From Streptomyces bikiniensis (GTDB lineage Bacteria; Actinomycetota; Actinomycetes; Streptomycetales; Streptomycetaceae), in assembly GCA_000716465.1 (NCBI GenBank), contig JNWL01000040.1:1-64000 (forward strand): a stretch of DNA of 64,000 bases. The letters are read 5' to 3'. Shown piece by piece: positions 1 to 10,843 of this stretch. Numbering within the stretch: the stretch's first letter is position 1; every line of letters starts with the position of its first letter. Below the pieces are notes generated by a model. That model had not been told where the DNA came from and ran no database searches. It was given only the letters and a program-made list of their open reading frames with translations. The position numbers and the translations under genes were made by a program.

Positions 1-2
1 GC

Positions 3-89
3 TACGAGATACGCGCAGATCTCCACCTCGGCCTGCTTCAACTCGCCTGCAGCATCATCTGCTTGCGACGCCTACGAACCTCATTCTGA
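3..89 (+). pseudogene. C-terminal end of an IS transposase (probably IS5-like), cut by the window edge
   Basis: The frame starting at base 3 reads YEIRADLHLGLLQLACSI, then ICLRRLRTSF and a TGA at 87-89. This resembles the C-terminus of IS5-group DDE transposases, which commonly end in a YE.R.D.H...L..AC..ICLRRL pattern. The following bases (about 80-100), on the minus strand CTGATCGTTTCAGAATGAG, look like an IS terminal inverted repeat. The rest of the element lies left of the window, so it may be intact there. The IS end touches the stop codon of the next gene. The family call rests on a 28-residue tail and is tentative. Confidence 0.55.
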
Positions 90-98
90 AACGATCAG

Positions 99-2375
99 TT
101 AGCGTCCGCCCGGCGGGGGCCGTTCCGGTTCGGGTTCGCCCTCTCCCTCGGTGTCCAGGTGCGGCAGGATCCGGTCGAGGCGGCGGGGCATCCACCAGGC
201 GTGGCTGCCGAGGAGCGTCATCACGGCGGGGACGAGCAGCAGGCGGACCACGGTGGCGTCGATGAGGACGCTGGCGGCGAGGCCGAGGCCGAGCATCTTG
301 ACGACGATGTTGTCGGAGACGACGAAGGCCGCGAAGACGCTGACCATGATGAGCGCGGCGCAGGTGATGACGCGGGCGGTGATCTCCAGGGCGTGGGCGA
401 CCGCCGCCTTGGGGTCGCCGGTGCGCAGCCAGGCCTCGCGGACGCGGGAGAGCAGGAAGATCTCGTAGTCCATGCTCAGGCCGAAGACGATGGCGAACAT
501 CATCATCGGGACGTAGCTCTCGATGGGGACCTTGCCGGAGACGCCGAGCGCGGGTCCGCCCCAGCCCCACTGGAAGACGGCGACGACCACGCCGTACGAG
601 GCGGCGATGGAGAGGACGTTGAGGACGGCGGCCTTGAGGGCGACCAGGAGGCCTCTGAAGACGATCAGGATGACGAGGAAGGCGAGGGCGACCACCACGG
701 CGATGATCAGCGGGAGCCGGCTGGAGACGATGTCGAGGAAGTCGACCTGGGCGGCCGTGGTGCCGGTGACGTAGGTCCTGGCCTCGGTCCCGGCGACCGC
801 CTGCGGCAGGACGTCGTCGACGAGGTGGTCGGTGAGCTCGGTGGTCCGCTCGTCCTGCGGGGAGGCGACCGAGTAGGCGGTGCCGACGAGGACCTGTCCG
901 TCGGAGGTGGCCTGGAGGGGGGTGATGGAGGCGGCGTTCGGGACGTCGGCGAGGGACTGCTGGAGCTTGCCGGCGAGGGCCGCCCGGTCGTCGGCGGGGA
1001 CGGCCGACTGGTCGACGACGAGGGTCAGGGGGCCGTTGGCGCCGGGGCCGAAGGCCGTGGCGACGAGGTCGTAGGCCCGCCGGTCCGTGAAGGACTCGGG
1101 ATCGGCCCCGTCGCCGATGTGGCCGAGCTGGATGAAGAGCAGCGGGAAGGCCAGGACGAGGAGGGCCAGGACGCCGCCGGTCAGGAACCACCAGGGGCGC
1201 TTCTCCACCCGTTGGGCGTAGCGGTGCCAGGTGCCGTGGGCGGGCGCTCCGGGTTCGGCGTCGGTCTCCGCGACGGGTTTGCGGAGGTGATAGCGGTCGA
1301 TGCGGCGGCCGACGAGTCCGAGGAGGGCGGGGACGAGGGTGAGGGCGGAGAGCACGGCGGTGACGACGGTGAAGGCGGCGGCGAGGCCGAGTTTGCCGAT
1401 GAAGGTGACGCCGGAGACCCACAGGCCGGACAGGGCGATGACGACGGTGCAGCCGGAGACCAGGACGGCGCGGCCGCTGGTGGTGGTCGCGAGGGCCGCC
1501 GCGCCGGCGGGATCGTGGCCGTCCATGAGGTTCTGGCGGTGCCGGGTGATGAGGAAGAGGGCGTAGTCGATGCCGACGCCGAGGCCGATCATCGTGGCGA
1601 GGGTGGGCGAGACGGTGCCGAAGGTGAAGGCGGCGGCCACGAGGCCGAGGAGGGCGAGGCCGCAGATCGCCCCGAGGAGCGCCGTGACGAGGGGCAGGAC
1701 GGCGGCGATCAGGCTGCCGAAGCCGATGACGAGGACGACGATCGCGACGGCGAAGCCGATGGCCTCGCTGGTGCGGTCGTCGGCGGCGGGGCGGGCCAGT
1801 TCACCGAGGGTGCCGCCGTACTCGACGGTGACGCCGGCGTCGCGGAGCGGCTGGACGGCCGTGTCGACGCCGTTCAGGTAGTCGGTGCCGAGGGTGGAGG
1901 GCGGGACGCCGAAGCGGACGGTGATGTAGGCGGTCCTGCCGTCGGTGGAGAGCGGGCCGGTGTCGGGGGTTCCGGCGGGGGTGGCGGGCGGGGTGGTGCC
2001 CGGCGGCGGCAGCGGGTTCTGAACGCCGAGGACGTCGGGCAGCTTCTCCAGGGCGGCGACGGTGGAGTTGACGGCGGACGCCTCGTCCGTGAGGGGTCCT
2101 GACGGCCGGTTGAGGACGATCTGGGCGCCGTAGCCGCCGGCCGCGGGGTCGTGCGCCTCCAGGACGGCGAGTCCTTGTGCCGACTGGACCCCGGGGAGGT
2201 CGAAGTCGTCGGAGTACTGGCCCCCCACTGTGCGGTCGAGGACCTGGAGGCCCACCACGGCCGCCAGCCACAGGAGGATGACGACGACGAAGTGGCGGGC
2301 GCACCAGTGTCCCGTGCGGTACAGCGCGCCCCTCTGCGGTGACGGCCGGCCCTTGGCCGGGCTTCCTGCGTTCAT
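99..2375 (-). CDS. MMPL/RND-family membrane transporter
   Basis: A 758-residue protein of the actinobacterial MMPL (RND superfamily) type, which exports lipids or drugs using proton motive force. After a short basic N-terminus comes TM1 ([19 protein letters not shown]), then an extracytoplasmic porter domain, a block of about five TM helices containing [15 protein letters not shown], a second porter domain, and a second block with [18 protein letters not shown]. The G.(D/S)(Y/M)DY.(L/I)FL motifs in both halves are the family signature. The start at 2375 (MNAGSPAKG) was chosen by domain fit; no strong ribosome site is visible and upstream ATGs exist. The C-terminus ends in a Pro/Glu-rich stretch exactly at the IS boundary, so a few native residues may be missing. 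Substrate unknown. Confidence 0.9.
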   Translation of the reverse strand: MNAGSPAKGRPSPQRGALYRTGHWCARHFVVVILLWLAAVVGLQVLDRTVGGQYSDDFDLPGVQSAQGLAVLEAHDPAAGGYGAQIVLNRPSGPLTDEASAVNSTVAALEKLPDVLGVQNPLPPPGTTPPATPAGTPDTGPLSTDGRTAYITVRFGVPPSTLGTDYLNGVDTAVQPLRDAGVTVEYGGTLGELARPAADDRTSEAIGFAVAIVVLVIGFGSLIAAVLPLVTALLGAICGLALLGLVAAAFTFGTVSPTLATMIGLGVGIDYALFLITRHRQNLMDGHDPAGAAALATTTSGRAVLVSGCTVVIALSGLWVSGVTFIGKLGLAAAFTVVTAVLSALTLVPALLGLVGRRIDRYHLRKPVAETDAEPGAPAHGTWHRYAQRVEKRPWWFLTGGVLALLVLAFPLLFIQLGHIGDGADPESFTDRRAYDLVATAFGPGANGPLTLVVDQSAVPADDRAALAGKLQQSLADVPNAASITPLQATSDGQVLVGTAYSVASPQDERTTELTDHLVDDVLPQAVAGTEARTYVTGTTAAQVDFLDIVSSRLPLIIAVVVALAFLVILIVFRGLLVALKAAVLNVLSIAASYGVVVAVFQWGWGGPALGVSGKVPIESYVPMMMFAIVFGLSMDYEIFLLSRVREAWLRTGDPKAAVAHALEITARVITCAALIMVSVFAAFVVSDNIVVKMLGLGLAASVLIDATVVRLLLVPAVMTLLGSHAWWMPRRLDRILPHLDTEGEGEPEPERPPPGGR

Positions 2376-2500
2376 GGCGTGGCCGTGTCCCGGTAGGGGG
2401 TCCCCGAGCGGTTCCGGTGCCGGCGACGTACGGGCCGACCCGTCCATTCTTCGTCCGCGGCCGCGCTTCGGCATCTCGACGGGGCCCGGGGCGGGGCCGT

Positions 2501-3205
2501 TCAGGTCAGCAGGCGGTTGGGGTGGGAGGAGCGGCGGGCGGCGGCGAGGAGGGCGTGGATGCGGGGGCCCGCCTCCTCGACGTCCCTGACGGGGGTGGGG
2601 AAGGGCAGCCGGGCGTCCTGGTGGCCGGTGGGGTGTTCGAGGCGCAGGGTGATGCCGTAGCGGTCCAGGGCGACGGGGAGGGCGCGGACCATGTCCCGGT
2701 CGGGGCGGGGCCGGACGAGGCGGAGCAGCAGGGGGACGAGTTCGGCGTGGTCGTCGACCAGGTGGGTGAGCATGGCCGCCTCGCAGCCGGCCAGCGGGTC
2801 GGGTTCGGTCGCCTGGAGTTCGTCGAGGGCGACGAAGGTGCGCCCGTCGGCGTCCTCCAGGAGGGCCTGGCCGAACTCCATGCAGGTGCTCCGGCTGGCG
2901 TCGGACTCGTAGGGGGCGTCGAGGAGTCCGGTGAGGGTGACGCGGGCGCGCAGGCGCTCGCGGACCGGGGTGGGGGCGATGTCGGTGAGTTCGAGGCGTA
3001 CGGGGAGGCGGGCGGCCCGTCCGGTGGGGCAGTCCTCGGAGGGGTCGTGCAGGTGGATGTGGCCCATGGGGCCCGTGCCGTCCAGGCGGTGCACCTCCTG
3101 CTCGCCGCCGTCGGTGACGACGGTCATGGAGTGGGCCGCGGTCAGGACGGAGCGCACGCGTTCGGCGGGGGTGGGGCGGGCGGCACGGGTGCTGAAGGGG
3201 CGCAT
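2501..3205 (-). CDS. DUF2470-domain protein, iron-regulated
   Basis: A 234-residue soluble protein beginning [20 protein letters not shown], with GGGAG 7 bases upstream of the ATG. The opening [21 protein letters not shown] and following [12 protein letters not shown] are the usual look of streptomycete DUF2470 proteins. The DUF2470 domain is also found at the C-terminus of haem-degrading HugZ-type proteins, so a role in haem or iron handling is likely but unproven. An exact-looking iron box lies 45 bp upstream of the start, which supports iron control. The gene is divergent from mutA. No membrane segment or signal peptide is visible. Confidence 0.8.
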   Translation of the reverse strand: MRPFSTRAARPTPAERVRSVLTAAHSMTVVTDGGEQEVHRLDGTGPMGHIHLHDPSEDCPTGRAARLPVRLELTDIAPTPVRERLRARVTLTGLLDAPYESDASRSTCMEFGQALLEDADGRTFVALDELQATEPDPLAGCEAAMLTHLVDDHAELVPLLLRLVRPRPDRDMVRALPVALDRYGITLRLEHPTGHQDARLPFPTPVRDVEEAGPRIHALLAAARRSSHPNRLLT

Positions 3206-3249
3206 GCGAGTTCTCCCGGGACAGGGGACGGAAAGACCGAAGACCAAAC

Positions 3250-3268
3250 TTAGGCAAGCCTAACCTAA
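3250..3268 (-). promoter_or_regulatory. Iron box (DmdR1/IdeR/DtxR operator)
   Basis: Read on the minus strand the site is TTAGGTTAGGCTTGCCTAA. It matches the actinobacterial iron-box consensus (TTAGGTTAGGCTNNCCTAA) at every fixed position. It sits 45-63 bp upstream of the DUF2470 start, in the gap shared with divergent mutA (start 3347). Known DmdR1/IdeR proteins bind such 19-bp palindromes with Fe2+ and repress iron-acquisition genes. An effect on mutA as well is possible but not shown. Confidence 0.9.
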
Positions 3269-3346
3269 CCCACAAGGGATGAAGAGAAGAAGGTCACAGT
3301 CGCGCGCTCTCCTGCTCACTTGTCGATCTCCCCTAGCATCCGAAAC

Positions 3347-5158
3347 ATGACGGTCCTGCCTGACGACGGGCTTTCCCTGGCGTCCGAATTCCCAGACGCG
3401 CCACATGAGCAGTGGCAAAACCTCGTGGCGGGCGTCCTGCGCAAATCGGGCAAGGAGGTCTCCGGCGCCGAAGCCGAGGACGCCCTGTCCACCCTGCTGG
3501 AGGACGGCCTCGACACGCGCCCGCTGTACACCGCGCGCGACGCCGCGCCCGACCCCGGCCTGCCCGGCTTCGCCCCCTTCGTACGCGGCGGCCGGGCCGA
3601 GGGCAACACCACCGGCGGCTGGGACGTGCGCCAGCGCCACCTCACCCCCGACAACGACGCGGTCCTCTCCGACCTGGAGAACGGCGTCACCTCCCTGTGG
3701 CTCGGCGTCGGCGGCACCGGCATCCCGGTCGACGCCCTGGACGCGACCCTCGCCGGCGTCTACCTCGACCTCGCGCCCGTCGCCCTCGACGCGGGCGACG
3801 AGACCGCGGCCGCCGCCGAGCGCCTCTTCCGCCTGTACGAGGAGCGGGGCGTCGCCCCGGAGGCCGCCCGGGGCAACCTGGGCGCCGACCCCCTGGGCCA
3901 CGAGGCCCGCACGGGCCGGCAGGCGTACGACCTGGCGTCCGTCGCCGGCCTCGCGCGCCGCTGCGCCGACGGCTACCCGGGCCTGCGGGCCCTGACCGTG
4001 GACGCCCTGCCGTACCACGAGGCCGGCGGCTCGGCCGCGCAGGAGCTGGGCTGCTCCCTCGCGACCGGCGTGGCCTACCTGCGCGGGCTCACCGGGGCCG
4101 GGCTGAGCGTCACGGAGGCCCTCGGGCAGATCGAGTTCCGCTACGCGGCCACCGCCGACCAGTTCCTGACGATCGCCAAGTTCCGCGCGGCGCGCCGGCT
4201 CTGGGCCCGGGTGGCCGAGGCCTCCGGCGCCCCGGAGGCGGGCGCGCAGCGCCAGCACGCGGTGACCTCGCCGGTGATGATGACGCGCCGCGACCCGTGG
4301 GTGAACATGCTGCGCACCACGATCGCCACGCTCGCCGCCGGAGTCGGCGGCGCGGACGGCGTCACCGTGCTGCCCTTCGACGACGCGCTCGGCCTGCCGG
4401 ACGCCTTCGCCCGCCGCATCGCCCGCAACACCTCCACCGTCCTCATCGAGGAGTCCCACCTCGCCCGGGTCATCGACCCGGCCGGCGGCTCCTGGTACGT
4501 GGAACGGCTCACCGACGAACTGGCCCACGCCGCCTGGGAGTTCTTCCTTACGATCGAGCGGGAGGGCGGCCAGGAGGCGGCCCTGCGCTCCGGCTTCACC
4601 GGCGAGCGCCTGGCCGAGACCTGGGCCGCCCGCAGCAGGAAGCTCGCCACCCGTCGCGAGCCCATCACCGGCGTCAGCGAGTTCCCGCACCTCGCGGAGA
4701 AGCCCGTCGAGCGCGCCCCCGCGCCCGAGCCGCCCTCCGGCGGCCTGCCCCGCGTCCGGCGCGACGAGGCGTACGAGGAGCTGCGCGCCCGCTCCGACGC
4801 CCACCTCGCGGCGACCGGCTCCCGGCCGAAGGTCTACCTGGCCGCGCTCGGCCCGGCGGCCGCGCACTCGGCCCGGCTGACGTTCGCCGCCAACCTCTTC
4901 CAGGCGGGCGGCATCGAGCCGGTCACCGAGGGCACGTTCGAGGAGAGCGGCGCCCGCGAGGCCTGCCTCTGCTCCAGCGACGCCCTGTACGAGGAGCGGG
5001 CCGAGGCCACCGCGGCCGAGCTGCGCGCGGCGGGGGCGGAGCACGTCCTCCTCGCCGGCCGGGGGCAGTACTCCGGTGTCGACACGTACCTCTTCGCGGG
5101 CTGTGACGCCGTCGCCCTGCTCACCACCGCCCTCGACCGCATGGGAGTGTCCCGATGA
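3347..5158 (+). CDS. mutA: Methylmalonyl-CoA mutase small (beta) subunit
   Basis: A 603-residue protein ([16 protein letters not shown]) homologous over its length to the MutB TIM barrel. It pairs with MutB in the actinobacterial mutase that interconverts methylmalonyl-CoA and succinyl-CoA, linking propionyl-CoA metabolism to the TCA cycle and polyketide extender supply. Its C-terminal flavodoxin-like domain has the degenerate sequence [19 protein letters not shown] where MutB has D-x-H-x-x-G. It therefore should not bind cobalamin, which is normal for the small subunit. The ATG at 3347 is chosen over an in-frame TTG at 3320; neither has a strong ribosome site. The gene overlaps mutB by 4 bp (ATGA), indicating translational coupling. 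Confidence 0.96.
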   Translation: MTVLPDDGLSLASEFPDAPHEQWQNLVAGVLRKSGKEVSGAEAEDALSTLLEDGLDTRPLYTARDAAPDPGLPGFAPFVRGGRAEGNTTGGWDVRQRHLTPDNDAVLSDLENGVTSLWLGVGGTGIPVDALDATLAGVYLDLAPVALDAGDETAAAAERLFRLYEERGVAPEAARGNLGADPLGHEARTGRQAYDLASVAGLARRCADGYPGLRALTVDALPYHEAGGSAAQELGCSLATGVAYLRGLTGAGLSVTEALGQIEFRYAATADQFLTIAKFRAARRLWARVAEASGAPEAGAQRQHAVTSPVMMTRRDPWVNMLRTTIATLAAGVGGADGVTVLPFDDALGLPDAFARRIARNTSTVLIEESHLARVIDPAGGSWYVERLTDELAHAAWEFFLTIEREGGQEAALRSGFTGERLAETWAARSRKLATRREPITGVSEFPHLAEKPVERAPAPEPPSGGLPRVRRDEAYEELRARSDAHLAATGSRPKVYLAALGPAAAHSARLTFAANLFQAGGIEPVTEGTFEESGAREACLCSSDALYEERAEATAAELRAAGAEHVLLAGRGQYSGVDTYLFAGCDAVALLTTALDRMGVSR

Positions 5159-7329
5159 CCGTCCCCGACTTCTCCGGGATCGAACTCGGGTCCCCCGCCC
5201 GCGGCGCCGGCCCCGACGAGTGGCGCGCGGCCGTCAAGAAGGCCGCGGGCGGCGACGACCTGCTCTGGGAGACCCCCGAGGGCATCGGCGTCAAGCCGCT
5301 CTACACCGGGCAGGACCTGGAGGGCCTCGACTTCCTGGACACCCGCCCGGGCATGGCGCCGTACCTGCGCGGCCCGTACCCGACGATGTACGTCAACCAG
5401 CCCTGGACGATCCGGCAGTACGCGGGCTTCTCCACCGCCGAGGAGTCCAACGCCTTCTACCGGCGCAACCTGGCGGCCGGGCAGAAGGGGCTGTCGGTCG
5501 CCTTCGACCTGCCGACCCACCGCGGCTACGACAGCGACCACCCGCGCGTCACCGGCGACGTCGGCATGGCGGGCGTCGCCATCGACTCGATCTACGACAT
5601 GCGCCAGCTGTTCGACGGCATCCCGCTGGACAGGATGACCGTGTCGATGACGATGAACGGCGCGGTCCTGCCGGTCCTCGCGCTCTACATCGTGGCCGCC
5701 GAGGAGCAGGGCGTACCGCCCGAGAAGCTGGCCGGGACCATCCAGAACGACATCCTCAAGGAGTTCATGGTCCGCAACACGTACATCTACCCGCCCGGGC
5801 CTTCGATGCGGATCATCTCCGACATCTTCGCCTACACCTCGCAGCGGATGCCGCGCTACAACTCGATCTCCATCTCGGGCTACCACATCCAGGAGGCGGG
5901 CGCGACGGCCGACCTGGAGCTGGCGTACACGCTCGCGGACGGCGTCGAGTACATCCGCGCGGGCCGCGAGGCCGGGCTCGACGTGGACGCGTTCGCCCCG
6001 CGCCTGTCGTTCTTCTGGGCGATCGGCATGAACTTCTTCATGGAGGTCGCCAAGCTGCGCGCGGCCCGCCTCCTGTGGGCCAAGCTGGTCAGACAGTTCG
6101 ACCCGAAGAACACCAAGTCCCTCTCGCTGCGCACCCACTCGCAGACCTCGGGCTGGTCGCTGACCGCGCAGGACGTGTTCAACAACGTCACCCGCACCTG
6201 CGTGGAGGCGATGGCGGCGACCCAGGGCCACACCCAGTCGCTGCACACCAACGCGCTCGACGAGGCCCTCGCCCTGCCGACCGACTTCTCGGCCCGCATC
6301 GCCCGCAACACCCAGCTCCTCCTCCAGCAGGAGTCGGGCACCTGCCGGACCATCGACCCGTGGGGCGGCAGCGCGTACGTCGAGCGGCTGACCTACGACC
6401 TCGCGCGCCGCGCCTGGCAGCACATCCAGGAGGTCGAGGGCGCCGGCGGCATGGCGAAGGCCATCGACGCGGGCATCCCCAAGCTGCGCGTGGAGGAGGC
6501 CGCGGCCCGCACCCAGGCCCGGATCGACTCCGGCCGGCAGCCGGTAATCGGCGTCAACAAGTACCGGGTGGAGACCGACGAGCAGATCGAGGTGCTCAAG
6601 GTCGACAACTCCTCCGTGCGCGCCCAGCAGATCGCCAAGCTGCGGCGACTGCGCGAGGAGCGGGACGAGACCGCCTGCCGGGACGCGCTCGACGCGCTCA
6701 CCCGCGCGGCGGGCGGCGACGGCAACCTGCTCGAACTGGCCGTGAACGCGGCCCGCGCGAAGGCCACCGTCGGCGAGATCTCGGACGCCCTGGAGAAGGT
6801 GTACGGGCGCCACGCGGGCCAGATCCGTACCATTTCCGGTGTGTACCGCAACGAAGCAGGGGAGTCGCCCTCCGTGGAGCGCACCCGGACCCTGGTGGAC
6901 GCCTTCGGCGAGGCCGAGGGGCGGCGCCCCCGCATCCTGGTCGCCAAGATGGGCCAGGACGGACACGACCGCGGCCAGAAGGTGATCGCCACGGCCTTCG
7001 CCGACCTGGGCTTCGACGTGGACGTCGGCCCGCTGTTCCAGACCCCGGCCGAGGTCGCCCGCCAGGCCGTCGAGGCGGACGTGCACATCGTCGGGGTCTC
7101 CTCCCTGGCCGCGGGTCACCTGACCCTCGTGCCGGCGCTCCGGGAGGAGCTGGCGGCCGAGGGCCGCGAGGACATCATGATCGTGGTCGGCGGGGTGATT
7201 CCCCCGCAGGACGTGGCGACGCTCCTGGAGATGGGCGCGACGGCGGTCTTCCCGCCCGGCACCGTCATCCCGGACGCGGCCCACGACCTGGTGACGCGCC
7301 TCGCCGCCGGACTCGGGCACGACCTGTGA
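5155..7329 (+). CDS. mutB: Methylmalonyl-CoA mutase large (alpha) subunit
   Basis: A 724-residue catalytic subunit. The N-terminal barrel contains conserved substrate-channel segments such as [25 protein letters not shown] and [16 protein letters not shown]. The C-terminal domain has the cobalamin-binding motif [19 protein letters not shown], whose histidine (about residue 604) is the lower axial cobalt ligand, followed by GVSSLAAGH and [10 protein letters not shown]. The enzyme uses adenosylcobalamin to isomerise methylmalonyl-CoA and succinyl-CoA as a heterodimer with MutA. The start overlaps the mutA stop, and its stop overlaps the meaB start (GTGA), so all three genes form one coupled operon. 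Confidence 0.97.
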   Translation: MTVPDFSGIELGSPARGAGPDEWRAAVKKAAGGDDLLWETPEGIGVKPLYTGQDLEGLDFLDTRPGMAPYLRGPYPTMYVNQPWTIRQYAGFSTAEESNAFYRRNLAAGQKGLSVAFDLPTHRGYDSDHPRVTGDVGMAGVAIDSIYDMRQLFDGIPLDRMTVSMTMNGAVLPVLALYIVAAEEQGVPPEKLAGTIQNDILKEFMVRNTYIYPPGPSMRIISDIFAYTSQRMPRYNSISISGYHIQEAGATADLELAYTLADGVEYIRAGREAGLDVDAFAPRLSFFWAIGMNFFMEVAKLRAARLLWAKLVRQFDPKNTKSLSLRTHSQTSGWSLTAQDVFNNVTRTCVEAMAATQGHTQSLHTNALDEALALPTDFSARIARNTQLLLQQESGTCRTIDPWGGSAYVERLTYDLARRAWQHIQEVEGAGGMAKAIDAGIPKLRVEEAAARTQARIDSGRQPVIGVNKYRVETDEQIEVLKVDNSSVRAQQIAKLRRLREERDETACRDALDALTRAAGGDGNLLELAVNAARAKATVGEISDALEKVYGRHAGQIRTISGVYRNEAGESPSVERTRTLVDAFGEAEGRRPRILVAKMGQDGHDRGQKVIATAFADLGFDVDVGPLFQTPAEVARQAVEADVHIVGVSSLAAGHLTLVPALREELAAEGREDIMIVVGGVIPPQDVATLLEMGATAVFPPGTVIPDAAHDLVTRLAAGLGHDL

Positions 7330-8345
7330 TCGGACTCGACACGTACGTGAAGGGGGTGCTCGACGGGAAGCGCGCGCTGATCGCCCGGGCGATCACCCTC
7401 GTCGAGTCCACCCGGCCCCAGCACCGGGCCCTCGCCCAGGAACTCCTCACCGAGCTGCTGCCGCACAGCGGCCGGGCGGTGCGGATCGGGATCAGCGGGG
7501 TGCCCGGGGTCGGCAAGTCGACCTTCATCGACGCGTTCGGGACGATGCTGACCGGGCTCGGCCACCGGGTGGCGGTCCTCGCCGTCGACCCGTCGTCGAG
7601 CCGTACGGGCGGCTCCATCCTCGGCGACAAGACGCGGATGGAACGCCTCGCCGTCGACCCGGCGGCCTTCGTCCGCCCCTCCCCCACCGCCGGCACGCTC
7701 GGCGGGGTCGCGAAGGCGACCCGGGAGTCGATCGTCGTCATGGAGGCGGCGGGGTACGACGTGGTCCTGGTGGAGACGGTGGGCGTCGGGCAGTCGGAGA
7801 CGGCCGTCGCCAACATGGTCGACTCCTTCCTGCTGCTCACCCTGGCCCGCACCGGCGACCAGCTCCAGGGCATCAAGAAGGGCGTCCTGGAACTGGCCGA
7901 CGTGGTCGCCGTCAACAAGGCGGACGGCCCGCACGAGCGCGACGCGCGGGCCGCCGCGCGCGAGCTGGCGGGCGCGCTGCGGCTGATGCACGGCGCCGAC
8001 GCGTTCTGGACGCCGCCGGTGCTCAGTTGCAGCGCCCGGGAGTCCTCGGGCCTCGACGAGGTGTGGGGGCGCCTGGAGCAGCACCGCGCCCTGCTCGACT
8101 CGACCGGCCGCCTCACGGCCAAGCGCCAGGACCAGCAGGTCGACTGGACCTGGACCATGGTCCGCGAGGAACTGCTCGACCGGCTGCGCACGAACCCGGC
8201 GGTCCAGGAACTCGCGCCCCTCCTGGAACGCCGGGTCAGGGACGGCGAACTGACGGCGACGCTGGCGGCCGAGCGGGTCCTGAGGGCGTTCGGGGACACC
8301 GCCCAGGGCCGGGAACGACCGACGCCGGGGGCGACGGGACCGTAG
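7326..8345 (+). CDS. meaB: Methylmalonyl-CoA mutase-associated GTPase MeaB
   Basis: A 339-residue G3E-family GTPase starting at a GTG that overlaps the mutB stop by 4 bp. It carries the Walker [16 protein letters not shown] near residues 53-62, [20 protein letters not shown], the switch segment [12 protein letters not shown] and the NKAD guanine-specificity motif. MeaB-type proteins gate cobalamin loading and protect or repair methylmalonyl-CoA mutase during turnover, which fits its position as the last gene of the mut operon. Transcription is probably stopped by the hairpin region at 8385-8414 before the convergent methyltransferase gene. Confidence 0.95.
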   Translation: MIGLDTYVKGVLDGKRALIARAITLVESTRPQHRALAQELLTELLPHSGRAVRIGISGVPGVGKSTFIDAFGTMLTGLGHRVAVLAVDPSSSRTGGSILGDKTRMERLAVDPAAFVRPSPTAGTLGGVAKATRESIVVMEAAGYDVVLVETVGVGQSETAVANMVDSFLLLTLARTGDQLQGIKKGVLELADVVAVNKADGPHERDARAAARELAGALRLMHGADAFWTPPVLSCSARESSGLDEVWGRLEQHRALLDSTGRLTAKRQDQQVDWTWTMVREELLDRLRTNPAVQELAPLLERRVRDGELTATLAAERVLRAFGDTAQGRERPTPGATGP

Positions 8346-8384
8346 GAGGTCGGTCCGGTGGCCCCCGGCGCGTTCTTGTGCCAC

Positions 8385-8414
8385 GACCGCGGTCGAAAGC
8401 GATCGACCGCGGTC
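8385..8414. terminator. Probable bidirectional terminator between meaB and the GPP methyltransferase
   Basis: Two copies of the self-complementary decamer GACCGCGGTC (8385-8394 and 8405-8414) are separated by 10 bases and can fold into a 10-bp stem. They lie in the 87-bp gap between two convergent genes, where a terminator is expected. No T-tract is present, as is usual in Streptomyces. Confidence 0.6.
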
Positions 8415-8432
8415 AGAGCCGGTCGTTTGCGG

Positions 8433-9311
8433 TTAGACCCGGTCGGCCGCGATCAGGACGTACTGGAAGGAACCGTCCCTATACGACTCGATGAACGCCT
8501 CCTCGATGCCGGTGACCAGCGAGGACGTGGCCCGCAGCTCCCAGTAGGGCAGCGTCTCCGGGGTCAGGTCCACGACGGCCTGCGGGACGAGCCGGTTGTC
8601 GGCCATCGCCCGCAGGTACTCGCGGCGGGAGTGGATGTTGCACTCGAAGTGCGCGTTGATCTGCGAGACCCACTTCGAGGGCTGGCCGTACTTGGGGTTC
8701 CAGCAGCCGGTGATGGTGACGTACCGGCCGCCGACCTTCAGGAACCGGGCGTGCTCGGCGAAGAGGTCGTCCAGGTCGACGTACATGCTCGACTCGTTGT
8801 TCCAGGAGGCGGCGACGCTGCCCTTCTCGAACGGGGTGTCGAGCATGTTGCAGACGCGGGCGCGGACGTGGTCCTCGATGCCCAGTTCCTTGGCGCGCCG
8901 GTTGCCGAAGTCGGCCTGCGCGGAGGAGAGGGTGACGCCCTCGACCTTGCAGCCGAAGCGCTGGTGGGCCATGACGCTGGAACCGCCCCGGCCGCAGCCG
9001 GCGTCGACGAGCGTGTCCTCGCGCCCGATGTCCCCGAGGTGGTCGAGGAGGACGTCGGTCTGCGCCGACTCCAGACGGTGCAGCTCGGCGATGAGCTTCT
9101 TCTCGTACGCGCTGTCCTGCGGGTCCCCGAGGGCGGCGTGGTCGACGGCTCCGACGCCGTAGTGGTGGTGGTAGAGCCCGTCGACGTCGCCGAGGCGCAG
9201 GTTCACGGGCCGCGCCTCGGCGTTCCAGTAGCGGGCGATGTCGCCCTGGTAGGGGGTGGCGGGGCCCGGGACGAACGCGGGGGCGGTGGTGGTCGTGTCG
9301 GTGCTGGTCAC
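8433..9311 (-). CDS. mtf: Geranyl diphosphate 2-C-methyltransferase
   Basis: A 292-residue SAM-dependent C-methyltransferase that converts geranyl diphosphate to (E)-2-methylgeranyl diphosphate, the first committed step to 2-methylisoborneol. The class I methyltransferase motif I is VDAGCGRGGSS, followed by VEGVTLSSAQADFGNRRA and WNNESSMYVDL. The opening PATPYQGDIARYWNAEARPVN and the GLYHHHYGVG segment are characteristic of the GPP methyltransferase family. It starts 15 bp downstream of the MIB synthase stop and is the last gene of the operon. Its product feeds the adjacent synthase. Confidence 0.95.
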   Translation of the reverse strand: MTSTDTTTTAPAFVPGPATPYQGDIARYWNAEARPVNLRLGDVDGLYHHHYGVGAVDHAALGDPQDSAYEKKLIAELHRLESAQTDVLLDHLGDIGREDTLVDAGCGRGGSSVMAHQRFGCKVEGVTLSSAQADFGNRRAKELGIEDHVRARVCNMLDTPFEKGSVAASWNNESSMYVDLDDLFAEHARFLKVGGRYVTITGCWNPKYGQPSKWVSQINAHFECNIHSRREYLRAMADNRLVPQAVVDLTPETLPYWELRATSSLVTGIEEAFIESYRDGSFQYVLIAADRV

Positions 9312-9326
9312 TGATGGTTCCGTTTC

Positions 9327-10568
9327 TTACCAGAAGTCGGGCAGGCTGTAGCGGTAGGTGTTGGTCCGGTGCCAGTGGTGGTTGCCGTCGACCCACACGG
9401 CCACGCCCCGCAGGAAGCGCAGCACGCTCGGGACGGGGCAGGCGGCGGCCAGGGCGGCGGCCTCGGCCTCGAAGTCGCGCATGAGGTCGTTGTGGACCTC
9501 GATCGCCTTCAGGTAGGCGTCCTTCTCGGAGAGCGACTCGCGCTCCGCGAGCACCACGGGCAGGTTCAGATGGCGGCCGGGGGCGGCCAGTTCCTTGGTG
9601 TACGAGTACAGGTCGTTGACGATCGTGCTGGCGTTGCCGGCCAGGGCCAGGATCCGCTGCATGTCGGGGCGGGCGTGCAGGTCGGCGGGGAGTTCGTAGC
9701 CGCCGACGGTGTCGGTGATGGTCGGGCAGGGGCGGAAGTTGTTGAACTGCCGCATCGCGAGGTACTCCCACACCTCCGGCAGGTGGTCGGTCTCGGCCCA
9801 GGCGGCCTCGGCGAGGTAGCCCAGGTGCAGCCGGGCCATGTCGTGCCGGTACCGGTCGGCCTGGGAGGGGGTGGCCTGCCGGACGAAGTACTCCATGGCG
9901 GAGCGGTACGCGCGCCGGGGGGCGTCCGCGTGCAGCGACTCCGCCCACTGCGGCTGGTAGGCCGCCGTGGTGTGCAGCGGGTCGAGGGCGGTGTGGGCGA
10001 GGAGGAGCCGGCCGCCGAGGCCGACGGGCGAACCGCCGTGGTCCTCGCAGTAGCAGTCGTCGACCGCGTTCTCGGCGACCATCAGGCGGGTGGCGACCAT
10101 CAGGTGGTCGACGGTCGGGGCGTCGGGGTGGCAGGCGACCATGTAGCGGCCGACCAGGAAGCCGTCGAACTCCCCTTCCCAGTCCTCGGGGAACAGGTCG
10201 ACCTCGTCCACCGCCCACTCCTTGATCCGGCGGCTGACCTCCGCCACGCGCGCGGGGTCGGGCTCCGGCACGGGATGGAAGTAGAGGCCGGGGATCGGAC
10301 GTCCCTCCGCCGGCTCGGCCGGCGGAGGGACGTCCGGTACGGGGGGCTCCGCGCGCGGGACCAGGGAGAGGCCCGCCGTGCCCAGGCCGCTGGGACCGCG
10401 CAGGATCCGTTCGAGGTCGGTCAGGGGCGGGGCGACCGGGCCGCTGCCGGGAGCGACCGGGCCGCTGCCGGGAGCGGCGGGGGCGGTGGGAGCGGTGGGC
10501 AGGGTGAGTGCGTGGGACGCGGCCGTGGGCAGGCTCGACCGCAGGGGGGAAGGCCCGGGATCGGGCAT
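9327..10568 (-). CDS. tpc: 2-Methylisoborneol synthase (class I terpene cyclase)
   Basis: A 413-residue cyclase that turns 2-methylgeranyl diphosphate into the earthy odorant 2-methylisoborneol. The Asp-rich metal motif appears as [10 protein letters not shown] (about residues 168-177), and the NSE motif as NDLYSYTKE (about 316-324). The first roughly 110 residues are low-complexity, Pro/Gly/Ala-rich and predicted disordered. They contain a GSGPVAP direct duplication and the conserved segment [18 protein letters not shown]. In this family the disordered N-terminus is reported to direct loading into a family 2B encapsulin, encoded just upstream here. GAGGAG lies 7 bases before the ATG. Confidence 0.95.
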   Translation of the reverse strand: MPDPGPSPLRSSLPTAASHALTLPTAPTAPAAPGSGPVAPGSGPVAPPLTDLERILRGPSGLGTAGLSLVPRAEPPVPDVPPPAEPAEGRPIPGLYFHPVPEPDPARVAEVSRRIKEWAVDEVDLFPEDWEGEFDGFLVGRYMVACHPDAPTVDHLMVATRLMVAENAVDDCYCEDHGGSPVGLGGRLLLAHTALDPLHTTAAYQPQWAESLHADAPRRAYRSAMEYFVRQATPSQADRYRHDMARLHLGYLAEAAWAETDHLPEVWEYLAMRQFNNFRPCPTITDTVGGYELPADLHARPDMQRILALAGNASTIVNDLYSYTKELAAPGRHLNLPVVLAERESLSEKDAYLKAIEVHNDLMRDFEAEAAALAAACPVPSVLRFLRGVAVWVDGNHHWHRTNTYRYSLPDFW

Positions 10569-10646
10569 CCGTGACTCCTCGGAGGGATGGGCGGACCGCC
10601 CGGCTCCGGGCGTACGCGCCCGGCCCGGGGGCTCCGGGCTGTGCTG

Positions 10647-10706
10647 AACGGGCTGGTGCTAAACGGGCTGGTACGGAACGGGCTCGTGCCGAACGGGTGC
10701 GCGCCG
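10647..10706. repeat. Four 15-bp tandem repeats downstream of the encapsulin remnant
   Basis: Four consecutive 15-bp units begin aacggg (10647-10661, 10662-10676, 10677-10691, 10692-10706). The consensus is close to AACGGGCTGGTNCNG, and degenerate copies follow. In the readthrough frame they encode a (S/R)TSPF-type repeat. They sit between the encapsulin break point and the MIB synthase start. Confidence 0.8.
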
Positions 10707-10748
10707 AAGGGGCGGGCGGACGCCGAAGGGGCGGTGGGCGCCGGGGTG

Positions 10749-10843
10749 CTAGGGCGTGTGTCGAAAGTAGCGTCGTCTGCCCGGAGGGCAGGCCCGGCGG
10801 TGTCCGGTGCGTGCGATCGCAAGGCGGAGGGTCGCCCCGATAC
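10749..10843. mobile_element. Possible MITE fragment at the encapsulin break point
   Basis: This segment begins CTAGGGCGTGTGTCGAAAGT. It contains the hairpin CTGCCCGGAGGGCAG and the perfect palindrome TGCGATCGCA, and ends where encapsulin coding similarity resumes (about 10844). Its base composition and hairpins differ from the flanking coding DNA. CTAGGG-N-GTGTCGAAAGT-type ends are reminiscent of small non-autonomous elements in Streptomyces, but only one end is present here. The assignment is an inference from pattern memory. Confidence 0.3.

Noticed and set aside
159..2102. Plus-strand frame opposite the MMPL gene
   Set aside because: Its translation is Gly/Asp/Glu repeat-like with no domain. 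It is the antisense shadow of the transporter.
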